48,833 bases of DNA, taken from assembly GCA_964581385.1 (NCBI GenBank), contig CAZOOK010000039.1, positions 1 to 48,833 on the forward strand. Reading direction: 5' to 3'. How positions within the stretch are numbered: position 1 is the stretch's first letter; each line of letters starts with the position of its first letter. Shown one piece after another: positions 36,088 to 44,270 of the stretch. The notes beneath the pieces are model-generated. The model did not search any database. It was not told the DNA's origin and saw only the letters and a program-made list of their open reading frames with translations. The translations under genes and the position numbers were made by a program. This stretch comes from CAZOOK01 sp964581385 (GTDB taxonomy: Bacteria > Pseudomonadota > Gammaproteobacteria > Nevskiales > Nevskiaceae).

Positions 36088-36115
36088 GCCGGCGGCCAAA
36101 CGTAAGGTCGCCGGC
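36088..36115 (+). terminator. Hairpin after the TonB receptor gene
   Basis: GCCGGCG (36088-36094) and CGCCGGC (36109-36115) form a seven-bp stem with a 14-base loop, 40 bp after the stop codon. No T-run follows, so it is a weak terminator candidate. Confidence 0.35.
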
Positions 36116-36341
36116 TCGTTGACCAAGTACATACTTACCGTACGGCGAGCCCCGAATTCGCGGTCTCAGGCGGCAGTTTCACTGCGACTTAACGGGCTAA
36201 ACAGTGTGAGGTTGTGAAGATCGGTGCTGCCCTGAGCACGGCTGGCGGAAGATCGGCCTCGTTGGAATTTCCGAAGATGAAGATTCCTGAAAATGTTGCC
36301 GGTCGCGCCGACCATCTCCGTATCTGCCACTAATTACAAAA

Positions 36342-37385
36342 TCAATTTAGCAGACCGGCCGCAATGTCGAGCTCGTAGCTGTCGCAGCGCCTGCCCAGAT
36401 GTGCATTGAGTAAGGCGCGTTTCAGGAACAAATGGCAAGGGTGTTCCGAGGTCATTCCGATTCCGCCATGCAGCTGTAGCGCTTCTTCGGCAACCTTCGA
36501 ATAAACCGAACAGGCCAAGGACTTCACAGTCTTGCCCATTCGTTCGGCCTCAGGACCTCCGATTTGATCGCCCAGTCGGCCCAAGCTATCCAGAAGTAGC
36601 GCTTCGGCGGCTGATGTGAACGCTTTCAGATCGGCGCAACGATGCTTGAGCGCCTGGAACAGCGCCAGGGGGCGCCCGAACTGCCGGCGCGTCTGCAGAT
36701 ACTCCACTGTCATGTCGAGTAGAGCGCTGGCACCGCCGACGCAGTCCGCAGCCAGGGCAAAATCGCGCTCGGTGGAAATGATCCGGCTCAACTCCCTCGC
36801 AGCGGAACCACGGGCGAGAACGAGCTTATCGTCCAAGCTGACGTCCGCGAATCGTAGATCGAACAAGCACCGCGTCGCGTCCCAGGTCGGACGCCGGATC
36901 AGTTCCACACCCGGCTGCCCTAGGGGCACCAGCGCAACGCAGTCTCCCTCGGATGCGCAGATGAGAACATGGCTGGCTTTGCTCGCGGAGGGAACAGCGG
37001 TTGCCAGGCCGTTCAGCTTTGTTTTGCCAGAGCCCGCCCGCGTAATGAATGTCGCGGACTCGGCCAGTGGAGCGGTTATGAAATCGCCGGAGGTAAGACG
37101 TTCTACCCAAGCCTCGCGGTCGGCCAATCCTCCGCGGCAGACCGCGTCGATGGCCAGCATCGCAGGCAAATAAGGCGCGGCCGCCAAGCTGCGGCCCAGC
37201 TCGGTATGAATCGCACAGGCGCCGGGGAAACCCTGTTCCAGACCGCCCAGCTTTTCGGGGAGCGCGACCAGCAGCCATCCCAGCTCGACGACGAGCGGCC
37301 AGGTTTTATCCTCGCCCGCAGCGAGGCCACCCTCGCTCAGAACCTGATGCACCGAATCGCGAAGCTCGTTCAGATCGGTGTTCAT
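36342..37385 (-). CDS. Acyl-CoA dehydrogenase, small-subunit type
   Basis: The 347-residue flavoprotein has an ACAD middle and C-terminal domain, with the flavin-binding TRRQFGRPLALFQALKH and LQLHGGIGMTSEHP. It is shorter and more diverged than the partner encoded upstream. Such pairs in steroid and other degraders form heterotetramers in which one subunit lacks the catalytic glutamate. Its ATG overlaps the stop codon of the partner gene (ATGA), giving coupled translation and a 1:1 ratio. Confidence 0.85.
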   Translation of the reverse strand: MNTDLNELRDSVHQVLSEGGLAAGEDKTWPLVVELGWLLVALPEKLGGLEQGFPGACAIHTELGRSLAAAPYLPAMLAIDAVCRGGLADREAWVERLTSGDFITAPLAESATFITRAGSGKTKLNGLATAVPSASKASHVLICASEGDCVALVPLGQPGVELIRRPTWDATRCLFDLRFADVSLDDKLVLARGSAARELSRIISTERDFALAADCVGGASALLDMTVEYLQTRRQFGRPLALFQALKHRCADLKAFTSAAEALLLDSLGRLGDQIGGPEAERMGKTVKSLACSVYSKVAEEALQLHGGIGMTSEHPCHLFLKRALLNAHLGRRCDSYELDIAAGLLN

Positions 37386-38587
37386 GAGCGGTCGCTCGGC
37401 AGTTGCCAGTTCTTCGGCTCGCGTGGCATTCGCAGCAGTCGCTCGGCGATGATGTTGCGCTGGATCTCGTCGCTGCCGCCCGCGATCGACCAGTTATAGG
37501 AGTTCATGAAGTCGACGGCCCAATTGCCGGTCTCCTGGCCGCCGCCGCGCGTGAAGTCCTCGCGATACTGACCCTGAAGGCCGCTGATGCGCAGCCCCAA
37601 CGCAGTGAACTCGCGCAGCGTCCGCGAGTAATACAGCTTGACGATCGAAGCATCGCCCGGCGCTTCTTCGCCCGAGATCCGCTTCAGCAGGTAGCGATCG
37701 GCGAGCGCGCACGCCGCGTCGACCTTGGCGATGAGCCTGCCCAGTTCCCCGCGCAGCGCGGGATCTTCGGCACGGCCACGCTCGCGCATCAGCGCGGCGA
37801 TGCGCGGGAGCGAGTAGCGCATGCGCTGCGTCAGCTCCACCAGCGTAAGGCCGCGTTCCGATGCCAGGGTCGATTGCGCCACGGCCCAGCCTTCGCCCTC
37901 CTGGCCGATGCGGGCCTCAACCGGCACCTCGACGTCATCGAAGAAGATCTCGGCGAACTCGTCGTCGCCGGTGATCTGGGCGATCGGCCGCACGGACAGA
38001 CCCTTGCTGCGCATGTCGAGCAGCAGGTAGGTCAGGCCACCCTGCGGCGGCTCGGATTTGCCGGTTCTGACCAATAGCAGACAGCGGTCCGCATACTGCG
38101 CCATGGTCGACCAGGTCTTTTGCCCATTGATGACGTAGCGGTCGCCGCGGAGTTCGCCGCGCGTCTTTACGGATGCGAGATCGGATCCGGCGTTCGGCTC
38201 GGAAAATCCCTGGCACCAGACATCGCCCTTCAAAATGCCGGGAAGATATTTTTCCTTCTGCTCGGTTGAGCCCCACTCCATCAAGGTGCAGGCGGCATGG
38301 TAGAGCGCCACGAAGTATAAGATCAGCCGTGGCGCGTCCGCCCGCGCAACTTCTTCGTAGATGATCTTCTGCTCAGCCAGGGAACGACCGCCGCCCGGCC
38401 AGCCTTGCGGCCAGTGCGGTGTGGCGTAACCGGCCTGGACGAGTTTGAAAAACCAGTCACGCTGCGCGCGTACGAAAGCCTCTTGATCCGTTCCCGTCAT
38501 GGCGGCGCGCCAGCCGGCCGGAACGTTCTGTTCCAGCCAAGATCTGACTTCCATGCGCAGTGCTTCGGGCGTTGGGTCTGAACTCAT
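37382..38587 (-). CDS. Acyl-CoA dehydrogenase, large-subunit type
   Basis: About 401 residues from ATG 38587; an upstream extension to 38764 overlaps the kinase gene and is rejected. ACAD motifs are WCQGFSEPNAGSDLAS, INGQKTWSTMAQYAD, FDDVEVPVEARIG, LGLRISGLQGQYRED and GSDEIQRNIIAERLL. The enzyme should use FAD to introduce a 2,3 double bond into an acyl-CoA. It forms a likely heterotetramer with the next gene. It lies 37 bp after an APH-type kinase gene. Confidence 0.9.
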   Translation of the reverse strand: MSSDPTPEALRMEVRSWLEQNVPAGWRAAMTGTDQEAFVRAQRDWFFKLVQAGYATPHWPQGWPGGGRSLAEQKIIYEEVARADAPRLILYFVALYHAACTLMEWGSTEQKEKYLPGILKGDVWCQGFSEPNAGSDLASVKTRGELRGDRYVINGQKTWSTMAQYADRCLLLVRTGKSEPPQGGLTYLLLDMRSKGLSVRPIAQITGDDEFAEIFFDDVEVPVEARIGQEGEGWAVAQSTLASERGLTLVELTQRMRYSLPRIAALMRERGRAEDPALRGELGRLIAKVDAACALADRYLLKRISGEEAPGDASIVKLYYSRTLREFTALGLRISGLQGQYREDFTRGGGQETGNWAVDFMNSYNWSIAGGSDEIQRNIIAERLLRMPREPKNWQLPSDRS

Positions 38588-38624
38588 CGGATCGCTTTTG
38601 TTTTCTGGGAGCGACGATGCTAGC

Positions 38625-39695
38625 TCAAGCGCCGATGCTGGCCAATGCCGACAGAGTGTCAAGCTCCACGAACGCGGATGCAAATCGCTGCGACAAGGCC
38701 AAAGAAACCTCTTTGGATTGGTAGCCGTCGGTGCCAAGCGTTGACAGCCAGATGGCCAAGCCATATGCAGGTGTCGTCCGATAGCGCAGCCACACCTCGT
38801 CCGCGGACGGTAGTTGGTCTTTCGGAATCTCCAGTGTTTTGCGGTACTCCTCGAGCAGCGCTGTCTCGCTGCGGCGCCGGTCTTCCTCGGTGAGAGCGCC
38901 GATCAGAAAGTAGCCTACGTCCTGCGACCACTCGCCGCGGCGAACGACCTGCCAGTCGAGGAAGCCCACGCCGCCATCTGGCAATACATAGGTGTTACCG
39001 ATGTGAGCGTCACCGTGCAGCAGAGTCATTGATCCTCGCGTGAGGGACGCCACGTAGCGGGTCCAGAGATCGACGATCTCGCCGCCGCTATATTTCGCCA
39101 CTTCGCCGGGAAGTTGACCCGTGGCGCGCTTCAGGCCGATCGGGACGCACTTCTTGAGTCCGATCTGCCAGCCCTTGCTGGGTTTCCAGGTCTTCACCCA
39201 GCCCAGCTTCGGATGGGTTTTGCCTGAGAAGCCCCAGTATTGGCTATGCACGCGGGCCAGACCGCGCAGTCCATGCGCCACCTGTTCGACGCTGAGCGGC
39301 CGCGTGGCGTCCCTCGGGTCGGCACCGCGCTGCCGCAAGTCCTCCATCACGAGCAGGAAGTCCAGCCGCAGCCAGTCGACGATCGCCTTGTAGACAATGG
39401 GGTGGTCCACGGCGAGCGGCATTCCCGACGCGAACAGCCGCGCTTCGTTAAAAAGATTGCCGTTGCGGAGATGAACGATACGGTGCCGGGCAGCGTGCGC
39501 CTTGAGGAATACGGTTTTGGGCCCGGAGCCAGCGGCATAGCTCAGACTGAAGCGCGCGCGCCGGTTGGTACCATCGTCCCGGGTGACCAGCTTCACCTCG
39601 TCGACCTTCGCGTCGGGGCAACGGCTCGCGATCGCAGCCGTCATCCACTCGGGTGTGACGTCGTCCCACTGCGTTGGAATCCGCGAAGTCTTCAC
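38625..39695 (-). CDS. APH-family phosphotransferase
   Basis: The 356-residue kinase has a protein-kinase-like fold with the catalytic loop TLLHGDAHIGNTYV (about 225) and metal-binding GFLDWQVVRRG, and VFLKAHAARH for nucleotide contact. It starts with GTG. Enzymes of this type phosphorylate small hydroxyls. In LvaA and in the APH part of ACAD10/11, a hydroxyacyl-CoA is phosphorylated before dehydrogenation or dehydration. The position directly before an acyl-CoA dehydrogenase pair and 3 bp after a Rieske ferredoxin gene makes such a metabolic role more likely than drug resistance. Confidence 0.85.
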   Translation of the reverse strand: MKTSRIPTQWDDVTPEWMTAAIASRCPDAKVDEVKLVTRDDGTNRRARFSLSYAAGSGPKTVFLKAHAARHRIVHLRNGNLFNEARLFASGMPLAVDHPIVYKAIVDWLRLDFLLVMEDLRQRGADPRDATRPLSVEQVAHGLRGLARVHSQYWGFSGKTHPKLGWVKTWKPSKGWQIGLKKCVPIGLKRATGQLPGEVAKYSGGEIVDLWTRYVASLTRGSMTLLHGDAHIGNTYVLPDGGVGFLDWQVVRRGEWSQDVGYFLIGALTEEDRRRSETALLEEYRKTLEIPKDQLPSADEVWLRYRTTPAYGLAIWLSTLGTDGYQSKEVSLALSQRFASAFVELDTLSALASIGA

Positions 39696-39698
39696 GAT

Positions 39699-40016
39699 TT
39701 ATACGAGAACCTCTATCCACTCGTCGACGACGCGAACCTCGTAGGTGGCGATGGGTTTGACCGCGGGCAGGCACATCGCGCGACCCGTTGCCAGTTCGAA
39801 GCGCGCACCATGAGTGGGGCACGCGATCCAGCCATTGCCCACACGGCCACGCTCCAGCGGCTTTTCCGCGTGCGAGCAGACATTCGAAATTGCGTACAGC
39901 TGGCCATTCACGTTGCAGAGGAGAACAGGTTTGTCCTCGACGTTGACCGGCTTCTTGGTCCCCGGCGGCAACTCCGATATTTGCAATACGCGCGAAAATG
40001 AACTCGACACGGTCAC
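39699..40016 (-). CDS. Rieske [2Fe-2S] ferredoxin
   Basis: The 105-residue protein has the cluster ligands in NVCSHAEKPLERG and IACPTHGARFEL (Cys-x-His and Cys-x2-His). It begins ISELPPGTKKPVNV and has no signal peptide, so it is cytosolic. It should pass electrons to a Rieske oxygenase, most likely the one encoded 291 bp upstream. The GTG start has GAAGG before it. It is cotranscribed with the APH kinase gene. No ferredoxin reductase is encoded in the window. Confidence 0.9.
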   Translation of the reverse strand: MTVSSSFSRVLQISELPPGTKKPVNVEDKPVLLCNVNGQLYAISNVCSHAEKPLERGRVGNGWIACPTHGARFELATGRAMCLPAVKPIATYEVRVVDEWIEVLV

Positions 40017-40243
40017 TTACCTTCAGTTTCTTTCTCTATGGGCTCGATTGGAGACGGTATTCGAGCCGGCAACAAATCGGCGACGGTCGATAAACCGTCG
40101 CCCTCGTTTGGAATCATGAGCACCGCATCGCAAAGATATAACGCCCCTCCGGATGTGTCCCGGACTACTCTCGCCGTGGCGACGAACCTCGGCCACTGTC
40201 CCGACGAAAATGCAGTGCGCTCCGGGGGAGAGAAACTGGACGC

Positions 40244-40263
40244 AGCGAAAAATGTTTTTCGCT
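40244..40263. repeat. 20-bp palindrome between oxygenase and ferredoxin genes
   Basis: AGCGAAAAATGTTTTTCGCT is a perfect palindrome with 9-bp arms around TG in the 291-bp gap. It could be a regulator site, or on either strand a small hairpin. The rest of the gap shows nothing else. Confidence 0.4.
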
Positions 40264-40307
40264 TGAGCTGTGTTTTCGTGACCTGCTCTGTATATCAGCC
40301 CTTTTGT

Positions 40308-41726
40308 TCAGCCCTTTTTTTGCCCGACGTACTTGTCGATGATGCGCTCGAAATGCCGGATACGGATCTCCTGATAATTGCCCAGCGTCAGCCCGTGCTT
40401 CGCACTGGCCTCAAGACCTTCCTGCTGGAGGATGAGATTGTCCGTATCCTGGTCGAGGATCGCCCCGAACCCGGGGTCCATGCCCGCGGCTTCTGTAAAT
40501 GATTGATGGTCGGCGAGATGGATCGGCTCGGCTGGCATCGGGCGGTTGCCGTCGACCGGCACCGGGCGCATGAACAGAACTTCATAAATGCACTTGCGGT
40601 GATCACGCAGGTCCGGACGGAACCGATAGACCATGGGCAGCGAAATGCCCGGGAAGAGGAAGGTGTTCGGGAAGAGTGTGTAGGAGAAGCAGTCGAGCAG
40701 CTCCGAATCTGACACTCCGCTGAGATCGCTATTGGTTGCTTTCTCGAACATGCCTCGAAACATGTCGGCCATGACCTGACGCGCCGTGCCGTCCTTGCCC
40801 AGCGTGCGTTTCGTATCGCCGAGCGCGCCCGCGTCGCCCAGCGTGAACTGGTTGAGAATGTCCTGTTCGGTGTGCTTACCGTAAAGATGCGGACTGAGTA
40901 CGCCCAGCGTCGAGATGAAACGATCCACATGCTCGCCATAGACGTCGTACTGCGTATTGGCGTCGCCGTTCGAAACCGCGACCTGCGGATGCGTATTGAT
41001 CACATGATAGGCTTCCATGAACGCTTCGATCGCCAGCTTCCAGTTGCATGGCAGCCTCTTGGAGACGTGGAGATAGACGTAGCGGTTCTCGAGCTTCCAG
41101 GCACTGATATGTGCCATGGCTTCGGGGCCGAGATATTCGGCGAGCGCAGGCGCATTCAGATCCAGATTGATGAACACGAACCCGCCGAGCCGCTCGACCT
41201 TGGCCTGCGGCAGTGAGAACTTCTTGGAATCGACGTGGGGAAAATCCCACTTGCAGACCGTTTCCTTATGTGTGCCGTCGACGTTCCAGCTCCAGCCGTG
41301 GAAGCTGCACTTGAACTCCTCCGCATTGCCCTCGGTGCCCGAGGCACGGAGCTTGGTCCCGCGATGGAGACAGGCGTTGTAATAGGCACGAATGTCGTTT
41401 TCCGCGACCCGCGTGATGATGAAGGAATAGTGGGCGAGGTCGTAGACGTGATAGTCGCCGACTTGCGGGATATGCTCTTCGCGGCAGGCGAACTGCCACG
41501 TCCGCTTCCAAAGGGTGTCGAGTTCCTTCTTCGCGTAGGCAGGATCGATGTAGCGATCGGTAGGGATGTCTTCGTCACCAAGGAATTCGTAGGATTCCGA
41601 ACGCACCCAGCGGGGTGCCTCAACCTTATCGGCCGCAATGATTTCCTGCGTGCTCGGCGCGCCCGGGCAACGGGCTTCACCTTTGAGCGGGGCGGCCTTA
41701 CGGTCTTCCTTTATCTCAGCAGACAT
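40308..41726 (-). CDS. Rieske non-heme iron oxygenase, alpha subunit
   Basis: The 472-residue oxygenase has the Rieske site at C119-x-H121 and C140-x2-H143 (ACLHRGTKL and CSFHGWSWN). The iron site is in EAFMEAYHVINTHP (His241, His246). It differs from the oxygenase at 10513-11883, with an extra N-terminal stretch of about 50 residues. GGAG precedes the ATG by seven bases. It lies 34 bp after the amidohydrolase gene and before the ferredoxin gene. The substrate is unknown, and no beta subunit is adjacent. Confidence 0.9.
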   Translation of the reverse strand: MSAEIKEDRKAAPLKGEARCPGAPSTQEIIAADKVEAPRWVRSESYEFLGDEDIPTDRYIDPAYAKKELDTLWKRTWQFACREEHIPQVGDYHVYDLAHYSFIITRVAENDIRAYYNACLHRGTKLRASGTEGNAEEFKCSFHGWSWNVDGTHKETVCKWDFPHVDSKKFSLPQAKVERLGGFVFINLDLNAPALAEYLGPEAMAHISAWKLENRYVYLHVSKRLPCNWKLAIEAFMEAYHVINTHPQVAVSNGDANTQYDVYGEHVDRFISTLGVLSPHLYGKHTEQDILNQFTLGDAGALGDTKRTLGKDGTARQVMADMFRGMFEKATNSDLSGVSDSELLDCFSYTLFPNTFLFPGISLPMVYRFRPDLRDHRKCIYEVLFMRPVPVDGNRPMPAEPIHLADHQSFTEAAGMDPGFGAILDQDTDNLILQQEGLEASAKHGLTLGNYQEIRIRHFERIIDKYVGQKKG

Positions 41727-41760
41727 CGATATTCTCCAAAGCTTATTGCGACAAAATTCT

Positions 41761-43041
41761 TCAAGCGGCAGCGCGACGTTGCACGGCGCTGCTGGTGTTC
41801 TTGTAAAGCTCTCCGCCCTTCATGATCATGACCAGACGGTCGGGGTTCAGGAGCAGCGACAGGTCCGTGAGCGGATCGCCGTTGACCAGCAGCAGATCCG
41901 CCAGATATCCCTCGCTCACCTTGCCCAATTTTTCGTCACTGCCCATGGTCATCAGTGCGCCACCATTTCGCGTGGCGCAGCGCAGCGCTTCGGCCGGCGT
42001 ATAGCCGTAGTAATCGACGAAGAACTGCAGATCGCGTGCATTGGTGCCGTTCTTGCTCCAGGCGAAGCCGTAGTCGCCGCCGATGAGGTGGCGGATGCCG
42101 CGCTTGCGAAGCGCAGTGTGCGTCTTGGCCGAGGCTTCGAGCAGCGCCGGGATGCCCATGTAGCCGCCGATTTCCGCGGTCAGGCCGGCGCCGGCAGCTT
42201 CGTTTTTGACGATCGAATGGAACAGGCTGACTGTCGGCACCACGAAGACGCGATCCTTGGCTTCCTCGAACATGTCGAGCGTCTTTTCGTCGGAGTACTC
42301 ACAGTGAAAGAGCACGTCGACGCCCGCGCGCAGGCAGGCTTGGCTGCCGCCGATCGAGCGCGTATGGGCATTGACCTTGCGCCCGTAGGCGTGAGCCGTC
42401 TCCACCGCCATGAGGATTTCCTCGTACGACATCGGCGTCGTGTGCGCCGGCGTGTTCGGGTAGAACGGGTCGCCGGAGACATCGAGCTTGATGTTGTCGC
42501 AGCCCTCGCGGCAGCACAGGCGCACGGCTTTGCGCATTTCTTCCGGGCCGTCGACGATGATCGACGGTCCCTTGCGCGGGTTGTGCAGCTTGCTCTCGTC
42601 GCCCATGCCGCCAGTGACGGAAATCTCCAGCGATCCGGCGCGGATGCGCGGGCCAGGCAGGCGGCCGGCGTCGACTTCGTTGCGCACAGCAACACCAAGT
42701 CGCAGTTTGGCCTCGGAAGCGCCCCAGGCGCTGGTAAAGCCATGATCCAGCAGCACTTTGGCGACGCGCGCCGTGAGCAGCGTATGTTCTTCGGGCGGCG
42801 GCGTGATCAGGTCTTCGGTCGAGGTGACCGCTTCGAACGACAGATGCGCGTGACCTTCGGTCATGCCCGGCATCAGCGTCATTCCCTGCCCATCGACCAC
42901 TTGGCAGCCTGTTCGCGAAAGCTGTCCTGGCACTTTGGACACTGACCGGATCCGATTGCCCTCGACGAGAACGTCACCCGGGAACGCAGCCTCTCCGCTG
43001 GCGTCCCAGATCTTCGCCCCGACGATCAACGTCTTGTTCAT
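41761..43041 (-). CDS. Amidohydrolase-family metal-dependent hydrolase
   Basis: The 426-residue protein is of the imidazolonepropionase/prolidase-like group. Metal ligands are His64 and His66 in MTEGHAHL, a lysine in NIKLDVSGD, histidines in VNAHTRS and LFHCEYS, and an aspartate in GGDYGFAW. A beta-sandwich at both ends (IVGAKIWDASGE and GYLADLLLVNGDP) completes the fold. It hydrolyses a C-N or C-O bond in a ring or amide; the substrate is unknown. GGGAG precedes the ATG. It is the first gene of a minus-strand run ending at 36342. Confidence 0.87.
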   Translation of the reverse strand: MNKTLIVGAKIWDASGEAAFPGDVLVEGNRIRSVSKVPGQLSRTGCQVVDGQGMTLMPGMTEGHAHLSFEAVTSTEDLITPPPEEHTLLTARVAKVLLDHGFTSAWGASEAKLRLGVAVRNEVDAGRLPGPRIRAGSLEISVTGGMGDESKLHNPRKGPSIIVDGPEEMRKAVRLCCREGCDNIKLDVSGDPFYPNTPAHTTPMSYEEILMAVETAHAYGRKVNAHTRSIGGSQACLRAGVDVLFHCEYSDEKTLDMFEEAKDRVFVVPTVSLFHSIVKNEAAGAGLTAEIGGYMGIPALLEASAKTHTALRKRGIRHLIGGDYGFAWSKNGTNARDLQFFVDYYGYTPAEALRCATRNGGALMTMGSDEKLGKVSEGYLADLLLVNGDPLTDLSLLLNPDRLVMIMKGGELYKNTSSAVQRRAAA

Positions 43042-43322
43042 TAACGACTCCCCCGGCTCTGACTAATGCTAGCACCCACAATTATGCCTTCGACCCCCGG
43101 TTACCAGATGACCCGAAGCGCAGCCCAACTTGCCTGCCTCTGCCAGTCCCTTATTGCTCTAGACCACGCGGCTCAGTGCCCCGTCTAAACAAATCGGCTC
43201 CCGGAAAACCGCTTGAAAAGTTGTGCCGGATCACTTGGCGTGTAACGGGTCGGCGTGTGGCACGTGAATTTGGCGTGAGATCCCTGGAAACGTTAGCCTT
43301 CCGCAAACTTACGGAGAATTTG

Positions 43323-44207
43323 ATGAACTACAACACCCTGAACTGGTCGGTCGATGACGGCATTCTGACACTCACGCTCAACCGTCCCGATCGGCTCAAC
43401 GCCTTCACCGTAGAGATGTCGCGCGAGCTGGAAGCGGCGTTCCAGCGTGCAAGCAAAGACGATGCGGTACGCGCCGTGGTCGTCACTGGTGCCGGCCGCG
43501 CATTTTGCGCGGGCATGGACCTCGCCGTGGGCAGCAGCAACGTGTTTGGCCTCGACGAGTCGCAGCATCCGACGCTGCGGGACATGAGCGAGCGCCTGGA
43601 CGACCCGGCGATCCGCGACGGCGTGCGCGACACCGGCGGGCGCGTGACGCTGGCGATCTTCAACTGCACCAAACCGGTCATCGCCGCGATCAACGGCCCG
43701 GCCGTGGGGATCGGCGCGACCATGATACTGGCCATGGATATTCGTCTGGCCAGCGACAAGGCGCGCATCGGTTACGTGTTCGGCAAGATCGGCATCGTGC
43801 CGGAAGCCTGCTCGACCTGGTTCCTGCCGCGCGTGGTCGGAATTTCGCAGGCGCTGGAATGGTGCTACAGCGCGGAGCCGTTCGATGCGCAAGAGGCGCT
43901 GCGCGGCGGCTTGGTGAAAAGCGTGCTGCCGCCGGAGCAGCTGTTGCCGGAAGCTTACAAGCTGGCGCGCCAGTTCACGCAGAAGCGCTCGCCGGTGTCG
44001 GTCGCGCTTACGCGCCAGATGATGTACCGCAATTCCGCATTGCCGCATCCACTGGATGCGCACAAGGTCGATTCCCTCGCGGTGTTCTATTCAAGCCAGA
44101 AAGACGGCAAGGAAGGCGTGCGCGCCTTCATCGAGAAGCGCGATCCGCAGTTCACCGCCAAGTGCTCCAGCGATCTGCCGGAGTTTTACAAGGACTGGGC
44201 GAAGTAG
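43323..44207 (+). CDS. Enoyl-CoA hydratase/isomerase
   Basis: About 294 residues from ATG 43323, with GGAG six bases before it; an upstream extension to 43176 lacks support. It has crotonase motifs LNRPDRLNAF, the oxyanion-hole segments AGRAFCAGMDL and NGPAVGIGATMI, and KIGIVPEACST with the catalytic glutamate position. The insert at VFGLDESQHPTLRDM is longer than in short-chain hydratases. It should hydrate trans-2-enoyl-CoA or isomerise it. It is divergent from the amidohydrolase gene. Confidence 0.87.
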   Translation: MNYNTLNWSVDDGILTLTLNRPDRLNAFTVEMSRELEAAFQRASKDDAVRAVVVTGAGRAFCAGMDLAVGSSNVFGLDESQHPTLRDMSERLDDPAIRDGVRDTGGRVTLAIFNCTKPVIAAINGPAVGIGATMILAMDIRLASDKARIGYVFGKIGIVPEACSTWFLPRVVGISQALEWCYSAEPFDAQEALRGGLVKSVLPPEQLLPEAYKLARQFTQKRSPVSVALTRQMMYRNSALPHPLDAHKVDSLAVFYSSQKDGKEGVRAFIEKRDPQFTAKCSSDLPEFYKDWAK

Positions 44208-44270
44208 CCGAATTCGGCTCTGCGCCGGAGCGCGCGGACGGATCTTGCGGGCAGCTCTTAAACGAGGGCC

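Noticed and set aside
41638..42945. 435-codon open frame on the plus strand
   Set aside because: Antisense to the amidohydrolase gene with complete metal-ligand motifs.
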